Numbered from the stretch's first letter, positions 33,071 to 41,916 are shown. The stretch is 64,000 nt of DNA from Actinomycetes bacterium (GCA_021809105.1 JAKBAM010000012.1:1-64000), one strand, 5' to 3'. The notes: generated by a model not told the origin, from the letters alone. Made by a program: numbers and translations.

Positions 33071-33914
33071 GCACCCGCTGCAGTGGGAACTCGTCACCGG
33101 AGGATTCGGGCGGCTGGAAGCACCCTGCATGGACCTGCAGAGCCGCCTGTGCTTCGTAGACAGGACACCCCCAGGCAGACTCCTCCGGATCGAGACCGAC
33201 GGCTCTGTCGCGACACTGGCGACGCGAGCCCACGTCGGCGGCCTGGTCGCACACGCAGATGGCGGGTTGGTCGCCTCCGGCCACAATGTTTCGGTCATAG
33301 AGCAGGACGGGACCGAGCGCGTGCTCCTCGAGCCTGGAACCGGATGGGGGTTCAACGACCTGGGTACCCATCCCGACGGGACCGTGTTCGTAGGGCGATT
33401 CGACGTGGACCCCATGCCGCCGGCATCTGGGCAGGGGGGTTCGCTGTGGAGGATCGGTCCCGGCGGATCAGCGGCCTACTGCTACGGCGGGATCCAGCTC
33501 ACCAACGGCATCGGGCTGTCGCCGGACGGTTCGTGCCTTTACCACAACGACACCACCCCGAGAGTCGTCTGGGTGAGCGACCTCGGCGAGGACGGCATGC
33601 CCTTGCGGCGCCGGCTGCTGCACGAGTTCCACGAGGGCAGCCCCGACGGCATGGCGATCGACGAGGACGGGTGCATCTGGGTCGTCCTCATAGGCAGCGG
33701 GAAGCTCGTTCGCCTCACCCCCGACGGCACGGAGGACAGTGTCGTGGACGGACCGCGAGACTGGACGGCGTCTGTGTGCTTCGGTGGCGATGATCGTCGC
33801 GACCTCTACGCAGTCACCTTCGGCGGCAAGCCTTATGACGAGGAGCGGTCCGGAGGTGTGTACCGGGCGACAGCTCCCGCAGCTGGCGCGCCGGTCCATC
33901 CGGCACGGGTCTGA
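33069..33914 (+). CDS. SMP-30/gluconolactonase/LRE family protein
   Basis: Six-bladed beta-propeller protein of 281 residues. Family features: repeated blades (LVAHADGGLVASGHNVSVIE, GFNDLGTHPDGTVFVGRF), the metal-site asparagine and aspartates in GIQLTNGIGLSPDGSCLYHND and GSPDGMAIDEDGCIWVVLIG. Members hydrolyse lactones with a divalent metal. The start overlaps a copy of the shared regulatory box. The IclR gene follows 36 bases downstream in the same direction, so the lactonase and regulator may be one operon. The true lactone substrate is unknown. Confidence 0.85.
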   Translation: MHPLQWELVTGGFGRLEAPCMDLQSRLCFVDRTPPGRLLRIETDGSVATLATRAHVGGLVAHADGGLVASGHNVSVIEQDGTERVLLEPGTGWGFNDLGTHPDGTVFVGRFDVDPMPPASGQGGSLWRIGPGGSAAYCYGGIQLTNGIGLSPDGSCLYHNDTTPRVVWVSDLGEDGMPLRRRLLHEFHEGSPDGMAIDEDGCIWVVLIGSGKLVRLTPDGTEDSVVDGPRDWTASVCFGGDDRRDLYAVTFGGKPYDEERSGGVYRATAPAAGAPVHPARV

Positions 33915-33950
33915 TCTCCGCAGCCGGGCCCGGTCTACGCTCAGCGAATC

Positions 33951-34826
33951 ATGCCGCTTCAACCAGCTCCTTCGGCCATTCGTGCCGTCGAGATAGTCCG
34001 CTATCTCGCAGATCACCCAGGCGAGGTCTACTCCGTCGCCGAGCTGGCGCGCCGCGTCGATCAGAGCCGGGCCACTTGTCAAGCGGTCCTCTTGGCCCTC
34101 GAGCCGTCGCACTGGGTGAGGCGCGGCAAGGACGGCTACACCCTCGGGGCCGGCCTGATCTCGGTCGGGGCTGCGGCCCAGCAGGGTGCAGCGATCGTCG
34201 GGCTGCTTCGCTCCGCGGCGCGTGAGTTGTACGACGAGCTCAAATGCGAGGTCCTCGGCTACTTGCCTGCCGGCGACCAGCTGATCAATGTCAGCCGCGT
34301 CGGGCCCAGCTCCCTAATGTCGGTAACGATGGTCGAGGGCCAAGCCTTCCCTCTGGCGCCTCCCAACGGGATCGCGTTCGCTGCGTGGGACGAATCCGAC
34401 CTGGAGGCATGGATCGAGCGAGCGCCGAAGGCGAGCAAGGCAGGAGGGGACCGCTTGCGCAAAGCTGCACAGATCGTCAGGAGCCTCGGGTGCAGCGTGC
34501 TGCTCGACCCGGTGACCCGCCGGGAGCTCAAATCGACGATGGACGAGCTCTCCGAAGCCCGCCGGCAGTTCGTGTCCGTGGCACTGACCCACGACGGTCT
34601 CCTAGGAGCGGGCCTCGATGCAGCCGAAAGTATGCGTGTGTCACTCCTGTCATCCCCGGTCTTTGGCTCCGACGGATCGGTCAGCGGGCTTCTCGGTGTT
34701 GTCTTCGATGCCAACCGGTACGCCGAGGTGGCCGAATTGGCGGAGTCACTGAAGTCTGCTTGCCGGAAGCTGAGCGACACGCTCGGTGCTCCCGACATCC
34801 AGGCGCTCGAGGCGCGGCCGGCGTGA
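33951..34826 (+). CDS. IclR-family transcriptional regulator
   Basis: Regulator of 291 residues. N-terminal winged HTH: AIRAVEIVRYLADHPGEVYS, VAELARRVDQSRATCQAVLL, ALEPSHWVRRG. C-terminal GAF-like effector domain (FPLAPPNGIAFAAWDESDLE and LGVVFDANRY). IclR proteins usually control neighbouring catabolic genes and bind palindromes at promoters. It is the only specific regulator near two of the three GTATAYCAGCAT sites and is the best candidate to bind them. Confidence 0.87.
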   Translation: MPLQPAPSAIRAVEIVRYLADHPGEVYSVAELARRVDQSRATCQAVLLALEPSHWVRRGKDGYTLGAGLISVGAAAQQGAAIVGLLRSAARELYDELKCEVLGYLPAGDQLINVSRVGPSSLMSVTMVEGQAFPLAPPNGIAFAAWDESDLEAWIERAPKASKAGGDRLRKAAQIVRSLGCSVLLDPVTRRELKSTMDELSEARRQFVSVALTHDGLLGAGLDAAESMRVSLLSSPVFGSDGSVSGLLGVVFDANRYAEVAELAESLKSACRKLSDTLGAPDIQALEARPA

Positions 34827-34875
34827 GATTCCTGGCTCGGGTGGACTTCCTCGTGGCTCGCTGGAGTTGTCGGCC

Positions 34876-36015
34876 CTACTCGATCTCGGGTGCCACATCG
34901 AAACGTTCGATGTAGTCCCCGAAGGCGGTCCGGATCTTGGACTTGGTCAGACCGAACTCCTCTGCGCTGTAGCGGTGCCGGCCCCGGGCTCCCCGCCTGT
35001 TGGCGGCCGCCCATGCGGCCATGGCCGTGCGGGTCGAGTCGTCCAGCTCGAGTCCCAGGAAGTCGTATATGCGCTCCGCGGTCCCAACGGCGTCCGCCTC
35101 CATCTGTTGCTGGGTCACGTCGATGAACCGGTGCTCCCCAATGGCCGCTCGATCGGCTATCGCTCGCCTGATCCCCTCGACTAAGTGCTCGAGTAGAAAC
35201 GAGCCGAGGGCGGCCGGATCGGGAGGCTGCTGGGGGAGGGCGTTGCGTTGTGCGGTGGCGACGGTGCTGCACGCCGAGGGAAGGGCCACGGCTGGATCGC
35301 GATGAGCCATGACAAAGCGCGCATCTGGGTACTGGGCGGCCAGGTCCGATAGATGGAAGTTGTGGTACGGCGCTTTGACGACCCACCGGCGCGGAGGTCG
35401 CCGGTTGTGGAGCAGCCGGAGGACCCGTTCGTGATAGGCGTATGTCGTCTTCAGACTGCTGCCCCGCCACCAGCGGGTGTAGCTGGGCAGCGGGAGACCG
35501 AGCTCTTGGTTGTGGAAATCGAGGCCGAGGATCAGGTTGTCGTCGACGGGGCCGTCCAGCTCCGAGATGTGTTGCGCAGAACCGCCCTTGGTGTCCTCGC
35601 CCCTACTGATGGCCGCAAGGCGGCGGTCGTCTTCCGCGTCGGACACGGCCTCGCGGGAAGGGACGGGGCTGCTGATCTCCCAACGCCTCTGATAGCGGAA
35701 TTTCGGATCTCGCGCCAAGAGGTACTGGAGGGCGGTCGTCGCGGTACGGGGTAGGCCGTGTATGACGACCAGGGCTTCGACAGGCGGCGGCTCTGTCGGT
35801 TGCCGGCGGTACCAATCCTCGATGAGAAGGCGGTTGGTCAGTCGCCCGTGAACGGTCCTGGCGAGCGCCTGCGCCGCGACTTCGTCCAACGTGAGGTCCG
35901 AGCGTGCAGCTCGAAGGAGGCGCTCCAAGCCCTCCTGCCAACCATCTGGACCGAACTCCGACAAGCCGACGGACCTCCGGGCGGTGCCGATGAGGTCCTC
36001 GGCGTCCACGATCAC
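34876..36015 (-). CDS. Sulfotransferase family protein
   Basis: Full-length PAPS-dependent sulfotransferase-like protein of 379 residues starting at GTG. PAPS-binding motifs: VVIHGLPRTATTALQYLLAR and RFVMAHRDPAVALPSA. The C-terminal HRYSAEEFGLTKSKIRTAFG matches the paralogue at the left end of the window. The start overlaps the DUF1214 stop (GTGA), giving a translationally coupled pair. In the other copy the order is sulfotransferase then DUF1214. No signal peptide; cytosolic. Confidence 0.88.
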   Translation of the reverse strand: MIVDAEDLIGTARRSVGLSEFGPDGWQEGLERLLRAARSDLTLDEVAAQALARTVHGRLTNRLLIEDWYRRQPTEPPPVEALVVIHGLPRTATTALQYLLARDPKFRYQRRWEISSPVPSREAVSDAEDDRRLAAISRGEDTKGGSAQHISELDGPVDDNLILGLDFHNQELGLPLPSYTRWWRGSSLKTTYAYHERVLRLLHNRRPPRRWVVKAPYHNFHLSDLAAQYPDARFVMAHRDPAVALPSACSTVATAQRNALPQQPPDPAALGSFLLEHLVEGIRRAIADRAAIGEHRFIDVTQQQMEADAVGTAERIYDFLGLELDDSTRTAMAAWAAANRRGARGRHRYSAEEFGLTKSKIRTAFGDYIERFDVAPEIE

Positions 36016-37376
36016 AGGTGTGAAACCTCTCCGGACGGGTCGGCTGTGCGAGGAGGGTCCATGGCGGAGGTCGAGTACGACCAGCGCGTCGTCAGGGGGA
36101 CCGAGAGGCGCCTGGCGACCGCGTCGCGCCGCCGGGCAAGGTTCTCCGCCCGCGCGCTGCTCCCGACCCGGCGGGTCCCCGACGGGAGGATGGAGTCGAG
36201 GTCGGCGAAAGGGACCTTGGTGGTCCGCGGCTGCGGACGGTCATCGACCATTATCCAGCGAAGGATCACCACGCCCCGTTCGTGCCCGACGGTATCGAGC
36301 CAGTTCGCCACGCCGGGATCACGGTGGGCGACGACGAGCCGGCAGACCCCGTCGTCGTCCGTCGCGGCTTGGTGGCCGTTGAGGCTGGTCTGGTGATGCG
36401 AGAAGTCGATGGTCCGATACCAGATGTCGCCGAGCGAGATGCTCCAGAAAAGTCCCTCGGGTGGCGTGAGCTCTATGAGGAGCGCCTCGTCGGGCGGAAG
36501 CACGAAGAACCCCTTGACTGACGAGCGGGCGTCGTTGAGTCCCGTGGAGGGGAGGGGCCGAGGCGCCGGGATCACGTTGTCGCCCTCGTCGCGAAACGAG
36601 TGGACCATGTCGATCCAGTAGTCCGCGTTGTCCGCCACCAGCGTTCCGAGCGCGTCCAGCTGCTCGCCGACTCCGGCTGCGGTGGGTGCCTGCAAGCAGC
36701 GTGGGATGGCGGCGCGGCCGGCGTCGATCCTCTCTATGGCCAGGTGAGGCACCTCCTCCGAATCCCAGTCGTAGGTCATTCTCCGGACGAGTACGGAGGA
36801 AGAACCCGGCGCTAGCTCGATCCAGTTGCCTGCCACCCTGGATCGGGACAGCGTCACCTCGAAGTGTCCGTCGGCGGAGACCTCGAACTCATCGAGGTAA
36901 TGCATCACCGGGCGGGAAGCTCCGGAGATGACCAGCTCCAGCAGTCGTATCGACCTAACCGTGCCGTAGATCCTGAAGACCCCGTCGTCACTGATCGGCG
37001 CCGCCATCAGCGCACCGTCTGGGTTGTCCATGCCCACCTTGACGACGTCGGACTGGACACGGAGGAACGCCGGGCAGGCGGCGTCCGTGGTGTACAACTC
37101 GCGCTCGACCAGACTGTGAACCAGCCCGAGCAGGTACTGGTAGCCCTCAGCCAGGTCTTGGTCGGATGCCGCGTCCTCCGATCCCAGGACCGAGCGACCG
37201 GCCGAGCGAAGGCCGTCACAGAACCGCTCCCAAGCCTCCCCGTTGGTCAACGCGCGGGCGAAGCTCTGTGCGTCCTCGCGTAGACGCCGCTCCCGGTCGA
37301 ACCCGCTGCCCGGCATCGGCGGGGTCGAGTCCTTCGTGAACCTGTAGACAGTCACGGCCCTCCTCGACTCGGACAT
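36012..37376 (-). CDS. DUF1214-domain protein
   Basis: Protein of 454 residues starting MSESRRAVTVYRF. Its C-terminal DUF1214-type module reads FFVLPPDEALLIELTPPEGL, AHRDPGVANWLDTVGHERGV and TKVPFADLDSILPSGTRRVG, mirroring the protein at 1016-2227. The middle domain (YLLGLVHSLVERELY, GMDNPDGALMAAPISDDGVF, RIYGTVRSIRLLELVISG) is also shared in outline. The frame is open for 31 more codons upstream, but those read through the palindrome at 37390-37411, so the later ATG is preferred. First gene of the pair with the sulfotransferase. Function not established. Confidence 0.78.
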   Translation of the reverse strand: MSESRRAVTVYRFTKDSTPPMPGSGFDRERRLREDAQSFARALTNGEAWERFCDGLRSAGRSVLGSEDAASDQDLAEGYQYLLGLVHSLVERELYTTDAACPAFLRVQSDVVKVGMDNPDGALMAAPISDDGVFRIYGTVRSIRLLELVISGASRPVMHYLDEFEVSADGHFEVTLSRSRVAGNWIELAPGSSSVLVRRMTYDWDSEEVPHLAIERIDAGRAAIPRCLQAPTAAGVGEQLDALGTLVADNADYWIDMVHSFRDEGDNVIPAPRPLPSTGLNDARSSVKGFFVLPPDEALLIELTPPEGLFWSISLGDIWYRTIDFSHHQTSLNGHQAATDDDGVCRLVVAHRDPGVANWLDTVGHERGVVILRWIMVDDRPQPRTTKVPFADLDSILPSGTRRVGSSARAENLARRRDAVARRLSVPLTTRWSYSTSAMDPPRTADPSGEVSHL

Positions 37377-37389
37377 CTCACGTGGGCAA

Positions 37390-37446
37390 CCATGCTGATA
37401 TACCAGCATGGTTGTCGGTATACTACCAGGCAGGGACGATGCTGGT
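37390..37446. promoter_or_regulatory. Palindromic operator before the DUF1214-sulfotransferase operon
   Basis: CCATGCTG and CAGCATGG are perfect 8-bp arms around ATATAC. Read on the minus strand this contains GTATATCAGCATG, identical over 13 bases to the SMP-30 site. GGTA-TAC-TACC (37417-37427) and ATGCTGGT (37439-37446) add further half-sites. The palindrome ends 14 bases before the DUF1214 start codon, a typical repressor position. Confidence 0.6.
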
Positions 37447-37450
37447 CCTC

Positions 37451-38059
37451 CTAGGGCGACCGCTGCCACACGTTGGGGTCGCCGTCGGGACCGTCGCCGC
37501 CGGGACGATCCTTCACGTGCGCCACCAGGTCGGACAGGCGGGCGTGGCTCGGGTGGTCCACGCCGACGATGACTTCCAGCCAGTGGAGGGCTTCTTTCTC
37601 ATCGACGGTCCCCGCCGCCAGCATCGCCTCGATGTCGGGCCAGTCCTTGGAGCGGTCGAACAACGCCTTGAACACCGTCAGATCGGTCGGCGTGATGACC
37701 GGCAACGGGTCACCGTCGAAGGTGACCAACCGTGACCTGGAGGCCACCACTGCGTGGAACTCGTGTTGAGGAAAGAAGAGGTCGACGGGGAGGTCGGGTT
37801 GCCAGCGGAGCCGGACTTGCCCGTCGGAACGGACCGATCGCGCGTCGGCCTCGGACCAGCTCAGGGTGGGGGGCAGGGAGTCGAACACCCGCTCGACGTC
37901 GTCGCTCGGCACCGAGATATTGATGTCGATGTCGTGGGTCAGCCTCGGTTCGTAGACCCCGTATATGAGAGCAATCGCTCCTCCGAAGGCGTGTGGGATC
38001 CCGTGGGCGTCGAGGCTGGCATGGAGCTCTTTCACCCGGTCGTTGAAGTTGCCGATCAC
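37451..38059 (-). CDS. Nucleotidyltransferase (AbiEii/MNT-type toxin candidate)
   Basis: Protein of 202 residues. The nucleotidyltransferase core is visible: HAFGGAIALIYG, then TRLTHDIDINISVP-like sequence (PRLTHDIDINISV) with the paired aspartates, and a third acidic position in LPVDLFFP. The C-terminal part (ITPTDLTVFKALFDRSKDWP, DIEAMLAAG) matches proteins annotated as AbiEii-like nucleotidyltransferases. It starts at GTG overlapping the HTH gene stop, a toxin-antitoxin-like layout in which the enzyme would modify tRNA or another target. The toxin role is inferred. Confidence 0.75.
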   Translation of the reverse strand: MIGNFNDRVKELHASLDAHGIPHAFGGAIALIYGVYEPRLTHDIDINISVPSDDVERVFDSLPPTLSWSEADARSVRSDGQVRLRWQPDLPVDLFFPQHEFHAVVASRSRLVTFDGDPLPVITPTDLTVFKALFDRSKDWPDIEAMLAAGTVDEKEALHWLEVIVGVDHPSHARLSDLVAHVKDRPGGDGPDGDPNVWQRSP

Positions 38060-38379
38060 CGAGGGCGTCGCCAGACCGAGGTCGGGAAGGCCAGCGGGCC
38101 GGCCGCCTTGATCGGGATGCCGGGCAGGATCGACGTCAGGCTGGTGAACACCTGGCTGTTGCGGTAGCAGTCCACCCCCTGCTGCGTGCCGCCATGGGTC
38201 ACGGCGGCTCCGGTAGCTGTCAGCAACCGCAGGAAGACATCCGCCCCCGGCTCACGGCTGCCATTCTCGTACATGCTGATCGCCGTCCTGGCCACGCCAG
38301 ACCTTCGAGCCAGCTCCGCCTGCGTGAGGCGGGCCGACTCCCTCGCCTCCAGGAGCATGACTCCCGATCTACCAGTCAT
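38056..38379 (-). CDS. XRE-family HTH protein, partner of the nucleotidyltransferase
   Basis: DNA-binding protein of 107 residues. The HTH spans residues 8-65 (LLEARESARLTQAELARRSG, VARTAISMYENGSREPGADV). The C-terminal 40 residues are of unknown family. It is probably the antitoxin and autorepressor of this two-gene operon. It overlaps the downstream gene by four bases and has a leaderless promoter and a palindrome upstream. Confidence 0.8.
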   Translation of the reverse strand: MTGRSGVMLLEARESARLTQAELARRSGVARTAISMYENGSREPGADVFLRLLTATGAAVTHGGTQQGVDCYRNSQVFTSLTSILPGIPIKAAGPLAFPTSVWRRPR

Positions 38380-38385
38380 GGCTCG

Positions 38386-38415
38386 ATGATAGAGGCCAAG
38401 TCACGGATACGTGAC
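38386..38415 (-). promoter_or_regulatory. Leaderless promoter and palindrome of the HTH/nucleotidyltransferase operon
   Basis: Read on the minus strand, TATCAT is followed by six bases and the ATG, with no ribosome site. Just upstream is GTCACG-GATA-CGTGAC (38400-38415), perfect 6-bp arms over the -35 region, a likely operator for the HTH protein. Confidence 0.6.
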
Positions 38416-38444
38416 ATCAGGAGGGCTAGGCGGGCCGCGGGGCC

Positions 38445-39737
38445 CTAGGCGGGCCGCTGGGCCAAGGCGAAGCTCAGCATGCTCTGGTAGACGCCCATGA
38501 TCGTGTGGCCGTACTGCGGGTCGCTGGCCCACTTGCCGGTCAGCGACTGCCAGGTCGGGCAGCAGCCCCGGTCCGGCTGGGTCTGGGGCGTCAAGGAGGC
38601 CACGGCCAGCGGGCGGCCCAGCTGCGTGCTGGTCAGCGTGGCGTCGGCGAAGGAGTGGAGCAGCTGGATCTGACCTCGTACCCCGAGCTGCGGGGACGGG
38701 AACCCGAGGCCGGCACCGCAGGTGTCGCAGTGGCCGATCCCGGCGTAGTTGTTGAGGTTGACAGCATCGCTGGAGGCAAAGCCACCGGTCTCCACCATGG
38801 CCTGGGCGAAGGCGACATCGCCGCGCACACCCTCCGCAGCCCCTTCGCTCAGGTACCAAGCGGCCAGTTGCTCGATGGGCGCCGGCGTCAGGTCGATCCA
38901 GCCTTCGGCCTTGTACCAGCCGACCAACTGAGCGGCGTCGAGGGCCGACTCTCCCACGATGCTCGGCGTGCCATCGTCGGGGGCGCCCGGCGGGTTGGCC
39001 AAGGCGGCGACGGCGCTGGTGAGGGCGGCGTCGTCGGCCTGGAGGGCGGTCTGGGCAGATGTAACCGCAACGGTGGCCTCGCTCACCGCAGCCTGGTCGC
39101 GGGCCAGCACCGCCGTCCGGTCGTCGCGCACGGCAGTCACGCGCGCCAGCGTCGCTCGATCGTCGTTGGCGCGGCGGATGTCTAGGGTCACCGCCTTCCC
39201 CGCCGCCCGCTGCTCGGACTCCCGGAGGTGTATATCCCTGATCAGCGACGCGGCCCCGATGTCGATGACCTCATTGGCGAACTGCTGCTGCTGGGCGCGG
39301 GCCAGGGCGTCGGCGCCGCTGATCGTGGGGGCCTCGGGCTGCACGTACAGCTCCACACCGATGACCCCCAGCCGGCTGCGGTCGCCAACCATGGCCGCTG
39401 TGGCGGCGTCTTGCGCGGCGGTATCTGCACCGAGGGCGGCGGTGTCGGACGCGAGAGCGGCGGCGGTTTGGTTGGTGATGGCGCTGGACTGATCCAGTAG
39501 GGCCTGGTCGCGCCCGGCGCGGCTGCGGGCCGTGCTCAACTCGGACTGCGCGCCGGCCAGGGTCAGCTCCGCCGCAAAGATGGTCGGCTGGTGACCGGCG
39601 GTCACCGCCGCCTCCTGCTGGTCGAGGATGGTCCCGGCAGCGTGGGCGGGCTGGCCCGACCAGACGGCGGCCGTCAGCAGGGAGCCGGCGAGCAGCAGAG
39701 CCTTGGACCTACCGTGGTGAACAGCGGTTCGAAGCAT
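38445..39737 (-). CDS. Secreted coiled-coil peptidoglycan hydrolase (glucosaminidase domain)
   Basis: Exported protein of 430 residues. A signal peptide (KALLLAGSLLTAAVWSGQPAHA) is followed by about 210 residues of Ala-rich coiled coil (LTLAGAQSELSTARSRAGRD and later AVSEATVAVTSAQTALQADD). The C-terminal 150 residues are a FlgJ/LytG-type glucosaminidase: AAWYLSEGAAEGVRGDVAFA with the catalytic Glu in AQAMVETGGF, then NLNNYAGIG. The architecture resembles RipA-like division or envelope hydrolases. It stands head to head with a PBP2 gene 200 bases away, so both probably serve cell-wall remodelling. Confidence 0.85.
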   Translation of the reverse strand: MLRTAVHHGRSKALLLAGSLLTAAVWSGQPAHAAGTILDQQEAAVTAGHQPTIFAAELTLAGAQSELSTARSRAGRDQALLDQSSAITNQTAAALASDTAALGADTAAQDAATAAMVGDRSRLGVIGVELYVQPEAPTISGADALARAQQQQFANEVIDIGAASLIRDIHLRESEQRAAGKAVTLDIRRANDDRATLARVTAVRDDRTAVLARDQAAVSEATVAVTSAQTALQADDAALTSAVAALANPPGAPDDGTPSIVGESALDAAQLVGWYKAEGWIDLTPAPIEQLAAWYLSEGAAEGVRGDVAFAQAMVETGGFASSDAVNLNNYAGIGHCDTCGAGLGFPSPQLGVRGQIQLLHSFADATLTSTQLGRPLAVASLTPQTQPDRGCCPTWQSLTGKWASDPQYGHTIMGVYQSMLSFALAQRPA

Positions 39738-39942
39738 GCGGCGCGCCTACCTGCCCATCGGATTCTCCGCCCGCCGGCGAGGGTACACGGCGGGAGCCGT
39801 CCAGAGCGTCATAGGCCCTCGGGCGACTGCCGGCGAGCGCGGCCAATCGGCCGGCCGAAGCCCCACGCCAGCTCGGCGTCGTTAGTCTGAGGGAGATGGC
39901 GCCGCTCCTCACCGTCTGCTCCCCGGCCCACGTCCGAGCGGC

Positions 39943-41916
39943 GTGAGGTCCCTGCGCTTCGGCGGGTCGGGTCGCACCGAGCGAGAGGACGGCGCGCTCC
40001 CCACCGAGGTACGTCTCAAGATCCTCATAACCATCGTCGGCTGCCTCTTCGCCGCCCTACTTGCTCGGCTCTGGGACCTACAGGTGCTGACCACTGCGAC
40101 GGCTCAGACCGTCGCCACCAACAACGGCATCCGCCTCGTCTACACGCCAGCGCCGCGTGGGCTTATCCTGGACCGCAACGGTCAGGTCCTGGTCGGCAAC
40201 GTCAGCCAGCCGACGATCGAGGTCGACCGCCAGACCGCGGTGGCCCACCCGCAGATGGAGGGCCGCCTGGCGCTCCTGCTAGGGATGACCCTGCCCGCCC
40301 TGCAGACTGCTGTCGCCAACCCCCAGTACAGCCCGTTCCAGCCCGTGCCGGTGCTCAGCAATGTCACTCCTGCGCAGATCCTCTACATCAAGGAGCACCC
40401 TGGGAGCTTCCCCGGTGTGAGCGCGACGACGGTCATGGTTCGTTCCTACAGCGCGCTCGGCAAGGCGGCCGCCAATCTTCTCGGATACGTCGGGCAAATC
40501 AACGCTCCCGAATACGCGGCCCTCAAATCGCAGGGATACCGCCCTGACTCGGAGATCGGCCAGACCGGCATCGAGGCCGCCTACCAGAGCGTGTTGCGGG
40601 GCACGCCGGGAGTGACGGAGCTGCAGGTCGACTCGGCTGGCACCGTGCTCTCCACCCTCCGCACGACCCCGCCGATCCCCGGGGCCAACCTGCGCCTCAC
40701 TATCGACGGCACCGTCCAGCAGGCCGCCATGCAGGCCCTCCAGCAGGAGGTGGCGCTCAAGCGAACCCAGATCGACACCGACGGCAGCGGCCTCTACCGG
40801 GCGACCGGCGGCGCAGTCGTCGTCGAGTCCCCGAGCAACGGCCAGGTCTTGGCTCTGGCCAGCTATCCCACCTACGACCCGTCCCTCTTCTCCGGCGGGA
40901 TCACCCAGGCCAACTACAACCAGCTGACCAACCCGGCTGCCAATTCCCCCCTCGAGGACAGGGCCATCGGCGGCACCTACTTCCCCGGCTCGACCTTCAA
41001 GTTGGTGACTGGGACCGCCGGCCTCGAGTCGGGCGTGGTCACCCCCAACTCGCTATACAACGACGTAGGAGGCGGGATCACCGTCGGCGGCCACTTCTTC
41101 GCCAACGACGGCCACCAGTCGTACGGCCTGGTGGCGCTGCCGTTCGCTCTCACCGTCTCGGACGACGCTTACTTCTACAACATCGGCCAGACGCTCTACG
41201 ACCATCAAGCCACCTACGGGACCAACTTCTTCCAGACCGTCGCCGGCCGGTACGGGTTCACCAAGCCCACCGGGATCGCCGTGGCTGGTGAGGCCAGCGG
41301 GTATGTCCTCACCCCGCAGCAGAAGGCCAAGCTGCACCAGCAGTATCCGAAGGCCTACCCGTTCGGCAGCTACTACACCGGCGACGCCATCGAGTCGGCC
41401 ATCGGCCAGGACGACGTAGCGGTCACGCCGCTCCAGCTCGCCAACGCCTACGCCACCTTCGCCAACGGCACCACCCTTTGGAGCCCGTCGGTGGCGCTCG
41501 ACTCGGAGACCTCGAGCGGCAAGGTCCTCCACACCTACCCGGCCAAGCAGCTCGGGCCGGCCCCGACCCTCACCGCGGCGGATCGCCAGGCCATGACCCA
41601 AGGGTTCGTCGGGGTGACCGCCAATCCGCAGGGCACCGCTTACGGCTCGTTCGGCAAGACCAACTACCCGATCCAGGTGGCCGGCAAGACCGGGACGGCG
41701 CAGGTCGTCTTCGGCATCCCCCACACGTCACCCGCGTACAAGCAGACGACGTCGGTGTTCACTTCCTTCGCTCCGGCGAGCGCCCCCCAGTACGTGGTCG
41801 ACTGCTTCATGTCGCAGGCCGGCTACGGAGCGGACGCGGCGGCGCCGGTCGTCCGCCAGGTCTACGACGTGCTGTTCCACCAGCCGATCCTCCCGGCGCC
41901 GCTCAGCGGCTACTGA
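39943..41916 (+). CDS. Penicillin-binding protein 2 (peptidoglycan transpeptidase)
   Basis: Class B PBP of 657 residues anchored by one N-terminal helix (ILITIVGCLFAALLARLWDL). The N-terminal PBP dimer domain contains APRGLILDRNGQVLVGN. The transpeptidase has the nucleophile serine in YFPGSTFKLVTG (SxxK), SDD in LTVSDDAYFYNIG where SxN is canonical, and KTGTAQ as the third motif. GTG start. It matches MrdA-type PBP2 of lateral wall growth, although no rodA or mreBCD is adjacent. The Asp in place of Asn in the second motif also occurs in other actinobacterial PBPs. The last codons run into a minisatellite. Confidence 0.88.
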   Translation: MRSLRFGGSGRTEREDGALPTEVRLKILITIVGCLFAALLARLWDLQVLTTATAQTVATNNGIRLVYTPAPRGLILDRNGQVLVGNVSQPTIEVDRQTAVAHPQMEGRLALLLGMTLPALQTAVANPQYSPFQPVPVLSNVTPAQILYIKEHPGSFPGVSATTVMVRSYSALGKAAANLLGYVGQINAPEYAALKSQGYRPDSEIGQTGIEAAYQSVLRGTPGVTELQVDSAGTVLSTLRTTPPIPGANLRLTIDGTVQQAAMQALQQEVALKRTQIDTDGSGLYRATGGAVVVESPSNGQVLALASYPTYDPSLFSGGITQANYNQLTNPAANSPLEDRAIGGTYFPGSTFKLVTGTAGLESGVVTPNSLYNDVGGGITVGGHFFANDGHQSYGLVALPFALTVSDDAYFYNIGQTLYDHQATYGTNFFQTVAGRYGFTKPTGIAVAGEASGYVLTPQQKAKLHQQYPKAYPFGSYYTGDAIESAIGQDDVAVTPLQLANAYATFANGTTLWSPSVALDSETSSGKVLHTYPAKQLGPAPTLTAADRQAMTQGFVGVTANPQGTAYGSFGKTNYPIQVAGKTGTAQVVFGIPHTSPAYKQTTSVFTSFAPASAPQYVVDCFMSQAGYGADAAAPVVRQVYDVLFHQPILPAPLSGY

